Positions 29,605 through 40,597 of a stretch of DNA of 64,000 bases are shown one piece after another. How positions within the stretch are numbered: position 1 is the first letter of the stretch; each line of letters opens with the position of its first letter. A program made the translations under genes and the position numbers. This stretch comes from Nannochloropsis salina CCMP1776 (taxonomy: Eukaryota > Sar > Eustigmatophyceae > Eustigmatales > Monodopsidaceae): assembly GCA_004565275.1 (NCBI GenBank), contig SDOX01000122.1, positions 570,642 to 634,641 on the forward strand, written 5' to 3'. Under the pieces are notes generated by a model, which was not told where the DNA came from, did not search any database, and saw only the letters and a program-made list of their open reading frames with translations.

Positions 29605-30340
29605 GTGAAAAATGTGACAAAGGTGATTCTCATGTTGGCTTTCAACCCTACCATGACCTACCACAGTGCTGTCGGATGGGGAGAATTTGAGAATTTTGTC
29701 GAAGTAACGCGGGACATGGAGCCTTACCAGAGCAACCGGTGTGAGGCATGGTGCTGCCGAGCCTTGCCAGGCCCCGCAGTGGCCATAATCAACCACTCCG
29801 AGACCGACATTGGCCTGTACATATGAGGTGCACGCCACATGGTCATTTCGGCGGCAGAGCAGAACAGCATGAAGCTCGTCAAGACACGCAAGTGCAACGT
29901 TGATTCTCGACGCGAGCTCGTCCTGCGGGAGGAGCACGTCTTTTATCACGAGCTTGTAAAACTGGTGCCAAAGCTTGCATCGCTGTGACGGATGCTAGAC
30001 GACAGCGTGCTGTCCAAGCTCGTGGGCAAGAGCAGAAGCTTGGAGGACTCCCGCACTGATTATTATCACCTCAATGAAGCCACTAACATCGCATTGCATG
30101 GCGAGATTCACGAGGAGGAAGACTAAGAGAGGATTGAGGATTACTTGCGTAAAATTGCACGCCACGCTGGGTACGGGCCGAATCAACGGTTCTACATTCG
30201 GCTCATGAGGCATTTGGGTGCGCTCGAGGCCCTGTACGGACGTCGCGTTCTACGAAATGACGCAGGAGGGTGAGCGGGTACTGGCGGAAGTGGCGGTCTA
30301 CCTCAAGATTTGTGTGGAGCGCATGCAGGCGGGGTGAATT
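29605..30340 (+). pseudogene. Broken protein-coding remnant, origin unknown
   Basis: About 730 bp where one + frame reads as protein-like sequence broken by roughly four interruptions. Recognisable stretches include SAAEQNSMKLVKTRK, RRELVLREEHVFYHELVKLV, HLNEATNIALHGEIHEEED, RIEDYLRKIARHAGYG and FYIRLMRHLGALEAL. They are charged and helix-like, with codon use like nearby genes and GC higher than the flanks, unlike random sequence. I do not recognise the family, and cannot say whether it was a host gene or came from a mobile or viral source. No terminal repeats are seen. It could also be a multi-exon gene misread, but there are no convincing splice pairs around the breaks. Confidence 0.45.
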
Positions 30341-31273
30341 CCACCGCCACACACAGACAGTTTGTCTATCGAGTGGTTTTGACGCAGACTGCCACTTCTT
30401 AGTACCTGCTTGCCCGCGAGGCGCATGATATGTATGAAAATATGGAAGCCTTTTTTAAAAAAAAAGAGCATAGGTATTTGAATCTGTGGATCTTATTTTG
30501 TTTCTTTCAAGGAATAGGAGAACTTAATCGTCAATGTAAAGAAAAAAAAGAGGGTAGAAAAGGTTCTGGAAAGAGAAGCGCAAGCACATTGTGGTTCTTG
30601 GCAGTGACTGTTGTTTCGTGGAATTCATCTATGCGCGCTTACCCTGTGACTGCTTCCAGAGGGAACATTATCCTGCTGAGTGTCGTTACTGTCAAATTTC
30701 TAGTCCAGGCAATTAACTAAGCCTCGACGTCACAAGCTCGCGGCGTCCGGTAAGCTTCGATCTTTTGATAGATCAGGGAGTTCAGAGCAGAACGCGGCGC
30801 GGGTATCTAAAGCATCACACGCGGAGGGCAGGTCGAGCGGCGCGAGGACCGCCTCATCGTCATCACCCGCCACGAGCCCCCAGGAGGATCGCATCGCCCT
30901 TGCTTTTGCACGTCGTAAATTCCGACTGCTCCTAGTGCATCTACGCCCATGAGAATGTGTTTCTCCAAATTTGCCGACTCTCCTCTGACAGTTTCCGTCA
31001 TGTTGCCATCATAAGAGTTGTGTCAAGTCCGTGAGCCATAAGAAAATCGTGTGCTTCGGAGCAGCTAGAAGAGGTTCATACCACCACGCACCTATTTGTC
31101 CCCTTTGTTCTTTCTGTGGATCTCTGATTAGATCCCCCTCCCGGAAAGCGCCCTCCAAGCATGCGACTTGGGGACTTGTGCCCTTTCGCAGATTTATACA
31201 GCTAACGTCTTCAAATTTTCTCGCCTACAATTTACACTAGGTCTTCCTCTCACTGTCCTCAGAAGCAAGCAGC
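30341..31273. other. Intergenic, no supported gene
   Basis: About 930 bp upstream of the phosphate carrier. A 96-codon + frame at 30430 is Lys-rich then hydrophobic, without family resemblance. The region just before 31274 should contain the carrier promoter. Confidence 0.45.
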
Positions 31274-32437
31274 ATGGTCGCCTCATTCTTCACCACGGGG
31301 TTCTCCCCTCTCATGGCGCCTAAGGCTGTCCTTTTGGGTGTCGGCTCCAAATACGTCGCGCATCGCAGTCCTTCAGAGAAGAAGGTGCTGGCGACGTCTG
31401 CCGCGAAGGGTGCCTGGGACGCGCGCTACCAACACGCCGTGCCTCACACGACCGACTACTATCTGAAGTGCTGCTTCGGTGGCGTGCTTTCTTGCGGGCT
31501 TACGCATCTGGCTGTGACCCCCCTTGACGTAGCCAAGTGCAACATGCAGGTAGACCCCGCAAAGTACAAAGGCCTTTTCCCCTCCATCAAGCTAATCATG
31601 GCCGAGGAGGGCGCCGTAGGAATCTGGAAAGGATGGCTGCCCACGGCAATCGGATACTCTCTTCAGGGCTGCTTTAAGTTCGGGCTTTACGAGTTCTTTA
31701 AGGACTTCTACTCCAACTTAGCGGGCGAAGAGGCGTCTTATGCATACCGGGGGGTCATCTACCTGGCGGGCTCTGCCTCGGCTGAGCTCTTCGCGGACGC
31801 CGCGCTCTGCCCGTTGGAGATGATCAAGGTCAAAGTTCAGACCTCAGCCAAAGGCACCTTTCCCACTGAGTTCTTCGCCGCCCTTACCGCCATGGGAGCT
31901 GACAAGGCCAATACAAAATTTCCCTTTGGCTCCCTGGTCCCCCTCTGGTCTCGTCAGATCCCTTACACCATGGCCAAGTTTTTCTTCTTTGAGAAGGTTG
32001 TGGAGGCCTTCTACATGCACGTTTTCACAGCGCCTAAAGAAAGCTATGGAAAGAGCACACAGTTGGGCATCACCTTCGCATCCGGATATCTTGCCGGTGT
32101 GATTTGCGCCATCGTCTCCCACCCGGCAGACACGGTTGTCTCCAAAATGAGCAAGGGCAACAAGACTGCGGGGCAGATTCTGGCTGAACTCGGACCTATG
32201 GGAGTATGGGGGGGCCTGGGGACGCGTATCATTATGATCGGTACACTGACAGGCCTGCAATGGTGGATTTATGACTCGTTCAAGACGGCCTTTGGTCTTG
32301 GGGTGCGTATACGCCTGCTTTCCTCTCTCTTCATGTCACGCGCGTTCCTTGGATACAAGTCTTTTCTCCCATCGCACGTCAACTCACTTGTCGCTTTTCC
32401 TTTTTTTTAGACATCTGGGCCGGCTGTGAAGAAGTAA
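31274..32437 (+). CDS. PIC: Mitochondrial phosphate carrier (SLC25A3/PiC)
   Basis: Imports inorganic phosphate with H+ across the inner mitochondrial membrane for ATP synthesis. Exon 1 is 31274..32302 and exon 2 is 32411..32437; the 108 bp intron starts GTGCGT and ends in a T8-AG tract. The result is 351 aa ending FGLGTSGPAVKK. Three carrier repeats are visible with signatures PLDVAKCNMQ, PLEMIKVKVQT and PADTVVSKMSK, and GCFKFGLYEFFKD plus QIPYTMAKFFFFEK are characteristic of PiC. The N-terminal about 50 residues form a presequence-like region. Reading through the intron would add a spurious 36-residue tail, so the spliced C-terminus is preferred. Confidence 0.96.
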
Positions 32438-33347
32438 GCCAGCGGCGGCGCGGGGGAGTTTCGACAGGAGGGCCTCGAAGGTATTAGTGGGGCATGTCGA
32501 TTAAATTCCAAGAAAGGCGTGGGATGGAAGGTTGCTGGTAGATAGTCTCGCTGTTTGTGAGGCGCACCAGGAAGACGAAGGAAGGTGGTGGGGAGTATAT
32601 AACGGGGAGATGACGGGGGATGCTTTTTGATGACTGCGTGGGGAGACGGGCCTGGGTGGAGCTGACATGTCGTTCACATAGTCGTCCCATCATCGGTGCT
32701 ACAGCGACGAACCTACATCGCATTGCTCCCTTTTTGCTGTGAACATTTCTTGTGGGTGGGAAAAGCTCAAGGCCATCAGCAAGCCGCATAAGCTGTGCAG
32801 AAGAGTTTTGACGGTGCTTTGTTTCGAGCTTTTCTGTGCTTGGAAAAGAAATGGATTAACGGCTCGCCTGAAGCACTCCACAAACGGATAAATTCTTGGG
32901 TGAGCTCTCTCATTGCAAATTCCAAGATGCGGTCGTTACGTTCTAAATTTCCTCTCGTTTTGTCGCATGAATCTTCAACAAGGAGATTAATGACGTGTTC
33001 ATCCACCTCCAATGAAACAAAATCGAAGACGTGACCACCATGACGAACGGACTAGACACAACCATCACATTTCACGTTTTGTACGTGATCAAGTAACTCA
33101 ACGCAGATTGTTTTCTTCCAATAATGGCAGCGCAATCTCACCCACGACTCCTGGCGGTCTGCTCGGAAATCCTGCGCCCTCAGGCGCCCGCACACCAACC
33201 CTGTCTGGACACCACCCTCACTAAGGGAAATAGCTGCGTCCAAGGATCCGTCGTCTCCCACACCAGTGCACTATCGAACTCCACTCATCATCATGCCCTG
33301 GATCTCTACACCACCTTCTTTCCATCTCGTGAATGTCCTCCCCGGAA
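32438..33347. other. Convergent intergenic PiC / RPS16
   Basis: About 900 bp between two gene 3' ends. Overlapping short frames on both strands show nothing recognisable. Confidence 0.5.
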
Positions 33348-34186
33348 CTAGCGGTAGGACTTCTGATACCGAGCCCGCGCAGATGGGCCCCCAAACTTCT
33401 TGGGCTCACAGTGCCGAGGATCGGCGACTAGAAGGGTCCTGTCGTACGCAAGCAGGGTTTCTTTCAACTCGTTCTTCTTCGCTTCATCCACGTACTTTTG
33501 ATAAAAAGCCACGATGCCCTTGGAGATCGCCTGTCGAATCGCATAGATCTGAGCAGTGTGCCCGCCGCCCTTTACACGAACACGGATATCCACCTTGGCG
33601 AAAGTCTCTTGATTCAGTAGCAATACGGGCTCCAAGATCTTGAAACGAAGCAGCTCCGGCTCCACGTTCTCAATGGGCGCTCCATTGACGTTGATGAGGC
33701 CACGCCCGTCTTTCACAAACGCAACTGCTGTAGCCGTTTTCTATGTTTTGCGAGGCGAAGGACAAATTTGAGGGCGCTACATGTTTAAACCCCAAAGCAG
33801 GATCAAGACACCACACGCGGGAAGAGCTTTGAGAAAAACACAAAAACATCTCCGAAAGCTGTCGTTCAGTCACAGACAGAATGGCATGACTCGTGTCTCT
33901 GTCCCACGACACGATGTTCCTCCCAATTGGATGCAAACCAATTACTCATGGCGAGAATTCTAAATGTATTCGCTGCATTAAAGAGCAAGCACAAAACTTA
34001 AACGGCAGTGATCGACTGGACCTACTTGCGGTCCCGTGCTTGGAAACCATTACTTTCCCTTTCCGCCACCAGCAGACATCTCCACATTCCTTGAACTTAG
34101 CCTATCAGTCCCAGCGCGATACTTGCTTCCCTCTCACAACATACCTTGCGGCCAAAGACCTGTACCGATCGCAACTCTTCTGCCAT
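33348..34186 (-). CDS. RPS16: Cytosolic ribosomal protein S16 (uS9)
   Basis: Small-subunit protein whose C-terminal tail reaches the P-site tRNA. Exon 1 is only 42 nt (34186..34145; [14 protein letters not shown], donor AAG|GTATGT). After a 404 bp intron ending CATAG, exon 2 is 33740..33348 and begins [14 protein letters not shown]. The join gives 144 aa. Conserved stretches are [71 protein letters not shown] and the C-terminal RARYQKSYR. The first in-frame ATG/Met-like codon inside exon 2 would delete the conserved FGRKKTATAVA, so the two-exon model is clearly right. The intron is long for this window, but I see no snoRNA boxes in it. Confidence 0.95.
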
Positions 34187-34755
34187 GCGTTCTGTGACGT
34201 CGAATTAAAGGGATGGGGCGGTGAGCATGAGCATATGACGGCTGTCGAACACGGATGGCCATGCACCCAGGATGCCGTTTGAAGTGAGCCACGGCCCGTC
34301 GAATGGGGTCTACGCCGTCCTGCTTAAGCATGGCAGGCCATGGCCTGGGCCTGATTTGCTGTGTCCAGACCAAGGACCGGGTCGTGGGTAAGGTGAAGAA
34401 GGGGACCTCGCAACCACTCCTCCAGCACGCCACACATCTCCCCCAGCGCCCAGACCCTCTCCGCCGCGGCGGCGCCGCCTCCCTCCCGACGGGCTAGCCA
34501 CCTGCTCAAAAGTGGACGGGACAGTCCCACGCCCCATTGCGAAGCCTGCTCTTTTCTCGACAATTGAGGACGTCGTCTTTGATATTTATGCTGGGCTGGG
34601 TGAAGTGATAAGAGATGTCGCGGCCATCACCATCCTAGCCATCCATTCAGGAGGTTGTTGTGCCTTTGTTCCATGCATCTCTGGTCCTCCTGTCTTCTCC
34701 CAACCAATAAATTAGACTGACAGATGCCCTTTCTAAATATTATCTCATAGATACA
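34187..34755. other. Divergent intergenic RPS16 / eEF1B
   Basis: About 570 bp between two divergently transcribed translation genes; shared or paired promoters are likely. No coding potential is recognised. Confidence 0.45.
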
Positions 34756-35682
34756 ATGCCCTCCAAGTTTGATTTTAGCAAAGGCTTCGGTGACCTAGAG
34801 AAGCATCTAAGCACGCGCTCGTACGTCGAGGGTTTCTCCTTCAGCGCTGCGGACTCATCGACCTTCAGCGCTCTTCCGTCCGTTCCTGTGGCCTCCTCCC
34901 ACCCTAATGCCTACCGGTGGTATCTGCACATTGCATCGCTAACAGGATTGAAAAAGGTTTTGGGTGGAGGTGGCGGCGCCGTGGCCTCGACTTCCAAGAA
35001 GGCGAGCGCGCCTGCAGTGGCCGCGGACGACGATGACATGGACCTTTTCGGGGACGACGATGTGAGTACACATTTCGGAAGAGTCTGCTTCGGTTCCTTG
35101 AGCCCTTGCCATATGAGCCTCTGGGTCTCAAAAATGTGATATGTGTAGTTGTTGGATTGAAGCCAATCCTCGGATCGCAATAGTGAGGCGTCACATGAGA
35201 ACGTCTTGTGTACTTCCGTAAGAAATGTGAGCTATCTTCTGTACTTTGTCACACCGCTCATCTACTTTTGATCCCTCATTTTGGTCCTGGTCTCCGGCTA
35301 CCATTGTCAACAGGAAGATTCATCGGCAAAGCCTACCATGTCTCGCGCCGAGCAAGTGGCAGCTATGAAGGCGGAGAAGGAGGCTAAGGAAAAGGCCAAC
35401 AAAAAGCGCGATCGATCTCAGATTGTTTTGGAAGTCAAACCAACTGATACAGAGGTGAATTTGGATGAACTCTATAAAACCATCAAAAAAGAAATTTGCC
35501 CGTCAGGCCTTACCTGGGGCGAGGGCTACAACAAGTCACCGGTAGCCTTCGGCATATTCAAATTGATAATTTCCATGGTCGTGTACGACGACGAAGTCTC
35601 TATTGACGATGTTGTGGAGAAGATTGAGGCCATGGAAGATAGCGTGCAGTCAGTGGATATCAACAGCTTCAACAAGCTGTAA
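34756..35682 (+). CDS. EEF1B: Elongation factor 1-beta (eEF1B guanine exchange factor)
   Basis: GDP/GTP exchange factor for eEF1A. Exons 34756..35061 and 35314..35682, donor GAT|GTGAGT, acceptor TCAACAG, phase 0, 224 aa. The N-terminal GST-C-like domain is seen in HLSTRSYVEGFSFSAADSST and AYRWYLHIASL. The acidic DDDDMDLFGDDDEDSS spans the splice site and is the conserved CK2-type hinge. The catalytic domain follows: SQIVLEVKPTDTEVNLDELY, GLTWGEGYNKSPVAFGIFKL and the C-terminal SVQSVDINSFNKL, matching the eEF1B signature in which the terminal residues insert into eEF1A. Confidence 0.96.
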
Positions 35683-36134
35683 GTCTGTCATCATCGTCTC
35701 GAATCGAAGATTTTTCCCATGGCTCATCTATTGCTAGGTAAAATCGATCGGAAAAGCCTTATACAAGTTGTCTACCTGATAGACTTGTCAGATGTTGCTC
35801 TAGAACATGCGGCGAAGATCGGGCGGTTGTGTGGGAAATGGCTACACAGAGTCAGAAATAACCTTTAAAAAAAGACGTTCGCTTATGGCGACACGTACAC
35901 CTGTCTCAAGTGTCCCCGTTCTTGATTTTTACAATCACCTGAAAGATGCTATAGTAAATCAGTTCTAAGTTTTTCCATTGTTATACTTTTACTGTAAAAC
36001 TCCTAGACACGTGGCCACGTGCCTGCTGCCACATGATTTTCACCGTACACCGCGGGGACTCTTTCCAAAGCCTACACATAAGGACATCGCAAGTGCCATC
36101 ACGATACGGACATGCTCTCACCGCGTGCAACCTT
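35683..36134. other. Convergent intergenic eEF1B / DOT1
   Basis: About 450 bp of presumed 3' UTR sequence. Nothing recognised. Confidence 0.5.
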
Positions 36135-38295
36135 TCACTCGGACGGCTGCCCCGGACGGACACGGAGGCGATGTGCGCGAGAGGCGCAGCTATTGACACA
36201 TCTCATCTCCCAGATGAGCGAGTCATCATCGCCTACGATCGCGTTCTCGTGCTGACACTTCTCACACGTCCACGTGTCTTTTAGCTTCGTGTAGCAGAAG
36301 AGAGGCTTGGCATCCCGGGCCCAGGTCAACCAGTCTGAGCGAGCCATGTACATTTGCTCGGAAAACCAGTTGCCCTTCAGGTGAGGGATGCTTTTTAAAA
36401 TGACAAGGCGCGTGCCTACGGCCGTCCTGGCGAAAAGCTTTGCAACCCAATGTTCCACTGATATTTCGCCCTGTTTGGAAGAAGTTTCGTCGAACCAGAC
36501 CCCGTGGTTGTTAAAGTAGATGACGGTTGACTGTAAGATGGTCTCCTCGTGGTCCCGAACGTCTTCATTTTTCATCTCGATGCGATTCTTCAAGTCTGCA
36601 ACAAAGCCTGTCTCCCTACTGGTGCTCAGTTCTGCCATCAGATGGATCAGTTCCTCGCTCAGCATCGAAGATATTGTGAAGCGAGATGCCTCCAACTCAA
36701 TGCCTGTTGCATGGCAACCTGTGACTGCAGCCATCTGCAGGACCACTGTACCCAGCCCCGAGCCAATATCCAGAAAGCGGTCTTGCCTCGTCACTCCTGC
36801 GAAACGGATCATCTCTTGTATTAATGGGGCCCGAATAGCTCCGTACATGGTCCGCATGCCGTCGCAACGCTTCACCCCCTTAATGGCACTCATGTTCTCC
36901 AGGCTGCTTACCCCGCCCGAGTCCTCGCTCACGACCTGCAAGGCCAGGCACCACTCCTTGTATGAGATTGCCCCTGTCTTTAGTCGTCGCGCAATAGACG
37001 CCGGTCGGTTCAGATACTCACGCAGCAATTCTTTGCGCTCCTGCCCGGTCCAGGTCATGATCGTGCTCGCCAGCCCCATCTCCCGCGGCTCCTCGTCCAC
37101 GTCGTCCGAGTCATCTGAGTCGTACTTGGGGGCCAAACCAAATCGCTTTCGCCCCGTCGCCCGCAACTGTTCAAGCGCCGGTTGGTGAACTCGAGACCAA
37201 TACAAGAAGTCAGGCTCGCTGGGGCAGGAGTCGGTGGACACATCCGAGAGCCCCAGCTCGCTCTCGGCCCCGCTCTCCGCCTCCGACTCGCTGTCCTGTT
37301 CGCCAAATGTGGAGATGGTCGACGAGGAATCAGAGCTCGAGGACGACCCACTCTCATCCTCAGAGCTCCGACTTTGGTCCAAATTGTCATCCTCCGACTC
37401 GGAACTCGACAACGTCAAGGCCTCTCGGATGTGCACCGCTTCCGACACACTCAGAAGCCCCATCAGCTCTGCGCGCTCTTCCTCGCTCAGTGTCACGCCG
37501 TCTACTTGACCTTCCGACAGAAACCTCAAAGCAAGTGTCCGACGGCGCTCTCTTCTCGCCCGGCGTAGCCGAGCTGCCTCCTTCAAACGCTTGCGGCGAC
37601 GTCGGCGCTTTTTCTCATGCGATTTGTGCGAACCTTTCAGAAGCTTGGGTTTGCGGGACTGACGTGAGCCGTACGCAGATCCGGACTGCTCCTGAGGCTG
37701 ATAACGAGATACTGGACGGGCATTACGACGCGTGCGGCTCTTGCTCACCAGCTGGTCCCTGAGGAGCAGGCCCTCAACGTCGCGTCGCTCAATGTAGGCC
37801 GACCACGCCCTTTCCTTGTAGCGGACCAGGGCCATGACCTTGTCATCTTGGGGGAACAGTTTTTCCACAAAACCCTCCTCTAGAAGTCCACTCTCACGTT
37901 CGAAAAACACATCGTCGCCAACCTGTGCATGTTAAAAAGCGACCGATATTACCCGGGTAGGTGAAGGAAGTGAAGAGTGCGAGGGCGCTATACGAATGAC
38001 CTCGGACCAATAGATGAGATGAAACCAGAATAAAAACTCTTTCAGCCGATGGACAAGGTCAAAATTTACGTACAAGCTATCAACATGGACAGAATAGTGG
38101 TGGGAAAGCACGCAAACGAAGAGTGACAGCGCACAGACGATGAAAGTAGTTGGCGGGAAGGAGGAGAGGCGTCTGCGCGAACGTCTCCGGTTTGCCGAGG
38201 CGTACACTCACCTGAAGTGCCACGCCGTCAACAGCACGAATGCAAGAGGTGATACCTTGGTCCTCATAATTAAGTCCGCTGGCTAGGGTTGTCAT
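36135..38295 (-). CDS. DOT1: DOT1-type H3K79 methyltransferase, Tudor-like N-terminus
   Basis: SAM-dependent histone H3 Lys79 methyltransferase, non-SET class. Exons 38295..38212 and 37922..36135 (CTTCAG|GTGAGT, GCACAG acceptor), 623 aa. The junction restores DGVALQ-VGDDVFFERESG, the first strands of a Tudor/SH3-like fold (about 25-80). Then come a very basic segment (about 115-160, HEKKRRRRRKRLKE...) and a Ser/Glu/Asp-rich region (200-270). The catalytic part (375-540) has YGAIRAPLIQEM, the SAM motif FLDIGSGLGTVVLQMA, GIELEASR, and NNHGVWF aligning with the DOT1 NNFAF active-site loop. The C-terminus adds a Cys4 element (WTCEKC...RCVNSC) like a RanBP2-type zinc finger. ATG 38295 has a good context (GCCATGA). 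Confidence 0.85.
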
Positions 38296-39022
38296 GGCGA
38301 AGCTGCCCAAGACAGCTCCGAGTGGCCTTCAGGATGGGAGGGCTATGGGGTACCTGGAGGTTCGCCCCCTAAAAAAATACATTTACGTCTTTTAAAATTC
38401 ATAGTATTATCGCAAATGTCTGAATCCTTCATTCTGACCCCAGCTCTACGTCAGGCACCTTTTTCGGCCCGCTATTATATTTTTTCCCTGAACTGCACGC
38501 GTCAGGCTTGTTCGTTCTCCCGCTTTGGAGACGTGTCGGAGGCATATTATCCCATGATCGAATCGTCCAGCGCGCGAATCGCCTTGTCGGAGCGAAATGA
38601 AAACATTACAAAACGCACCAATGAAATCCACAGAGCGATTGCGCGTGAAGCCGAATGGTAGCTCCAGGCGGGCTCATGGACGCATTGTGTACAATTTCAA
38701 AACGAGGGCGCGAGGGGCCTACGAATTGCGCAGCTAGCAGCGGAGGACAAGAAGTTGCAGCGATGGTCTCACGTAGGCTTTAGGGGGAGGAGAAGACCAT
38801 CTGCTCGGTTGCTCGTCAATTTTTCCTGTCGAGCAGCATTAACTTGGGACAAAATAACAGACTTCTTCTTTACTCGACACTCGTTGACTTGGCTTGCACA
38901 TCTCAAACTGGGCTTGACTGACAATTATTCCAATCCGCGGCCCATCACATGTCCGAAGAAAAAACGCCAAACATTCTCAATTTCTCAGCTCGTGTATTAG
39001 TAAGGACGTGTATTGGCTAGTA
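38296..39022. other. Gene-poor stretch, one doubtful small frame
   Basis: A + frame at 38416..38661 (81 codons, true ATG) ends in a charged, helix-like segment (SARIALSERNENITKRTNEI), but nothing else supports it. No family is recognised. The DOT1 promoter lies at the left end. Confidence 0.35.
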
Positions 39023-39226
39023 TCAAGCAATCGCAGTGTTCACGTGCGTCTTCCCTTCGCCGTAGATGACCTCGTAATCATATTGCTGTGACTGTGTACT
39101 CCACCTGTGGAGTTGGCCCATGGTGTCTTTGACTTTGCTCAAATACTCCAACGCCCTTATGGTCTGTGATGATGATCGTGTCGACCATGAATATATATAT
39201 AAGGATGGAACGTCTTGACAGTCCAC
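39023..39226 (-). mobile_element. Ty3/gypsy-type retrotransposon fossil (RNase H piece)
   Basis: About 200 bp encode a piece of the RNase H part of a Ty3/gypsy LTR element pol gene. ALEYLSKVKDTMGQLHRWS and QYDYEVIYGEGKTHVN match the usual pattern of that region. No LTRs, gag, integrase or other parts are recognised nearby, so it is a small broken remnant. The lack of flanking element sequence suggests it is old. Confidence 0.6.
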
Positions 39227-40597
39227 ACTATAGCCAACGCATTCAGACGAGTGGGGCTACATTGCTTCTCGGCGCGACTGAGGGATCGACTAGCGTAACA
39301 AAAAATTATTTTCATTGTCGCATGTCTTCAAGAGTGTAAAAATATGGCAATCAGCCTCCGAGGAAGTGAGTGCTCAACTCGCTATCAGCTGTGCTTACCG
39401 ACCTTTATACCACATGTAATTGATTAATATTTGTACTTTAGCAGGGTCCCATAAATGTCATTTTGATAGCGCTTCCCATTGGAAGAACGTTGGTGTGAAT
39501 AGGATAAGTATGTTGGCCCGAGTTTTCTCGATGGTCGGCGTAGTGTGGCCCACTGTCATAGAAATAGAATTCATTTTAACCCAGGTAATGCATTCTTTTG
39601 CTCAAGGGAAGCCAATTAGACATTACGAGCAAAATACTGCGCTTGAAAAACTCACAAATATCTGTATCAGTTCAGAAGTGAGTCGAGCTTATACCCATCA
39701 TCTGCTTTGCTCCATAAGCAAGCACTGTAAAGAAACACGTTTTTCCAGCGTCGGTTTACTTTCTTTCACTGGATGGCGCGCATGACGTGTCATTCTACTA
39801 ATATGTTGCCTATCTTACTCCCATCGTTCAGTTTGTCAGCAATCTTAGTTATAAGGTTTTAGTCCCCATATTTTGTCTTCTAGTCGTACAAAAGCTCCTC
39901 GTACATGCTTTACGCTACTTGTCTCATTGCGTGGCAGGACGAATCTCCTCCTGAAGATTTTGAATATTTGAAAGTAACGGAAACATTGGGCGCACTAACG
40001 AGAAAGTGTCCCCCAAAAAGTGAGTGAGGCGCATAGCAATAAAAGCAATGACGCCTTGAGCCCATTTTGAAAATATGATAAACATATAGCAGCGCTGAAT
40101 AACGCGTGTGTGCCTGACAAAGGTTTGGTGCTGAGTTATTATTTGGCACCTTCGCATGGACGGGCCAGAGAGATACGCAACTGCCGGGCAGCCTCTGTCA
40201 TTTCTTTAAAAGAAAGCCCGCAAGACATGCATTAAGCTTAGTAAGCTCCTTGTGCATAATATCATCGTAGCATTCTTTTGAGGAGCGCTAAGCGTCTCTT
40301 ATTCAAATAGACCCGCCAAGTAAGGAATAACATGACAAAAATGGATAGACAAGCGGTCCGATATGATAACAAATTTATGATAATGTGTCATTATAGCTTG
40401 TTATACTTCAAGTTCGGGAACTTCATACAATTGGCCATGTCAATTTTGCCATAAAGGATGGTCATTGAATCGCCTTTCGAATAATTTTCTACAGGAAGAA
40501 GTCCAGTGTCGTTTGGAGCGGAGAACAGCAACAACTTCAATCAACAGCGACAGGAGATGGGAACAATTTTCTTGGAGAGTCCAAAGCATCGCAAATT
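39227..40597. other. AT-rich gene-poor stretch
   Basis: About 1.4 kb between the retroelement fossil and the RNFT pseudogene. Short frames only. A 121-codon + frame at 39420 shows no family resemblance. Confidence 0.45.

Noticed and set aside
29824-29826. Selenocysteine reading of in-frame TGA in the 29.6-30.3 kb remnant
   Set aside because: There is more than one kind of interruption, no selenoprotein family match and no SECIS-like hairpin seen, so a broken gene is simpler.
33741-34144. snoRNA hosted in the RPS16 intron
   Set aside because: The intron is long enough, but no C box (RTGATGA) with D box was seen on the sense strand.
36520-37188. 222-codon + frame inside DOT1
   Set aside because: It is a mirror of the DOT1 coding strand; long antisense frames like this (also 55518..56147 and 59236..59829) follow from codon bias.
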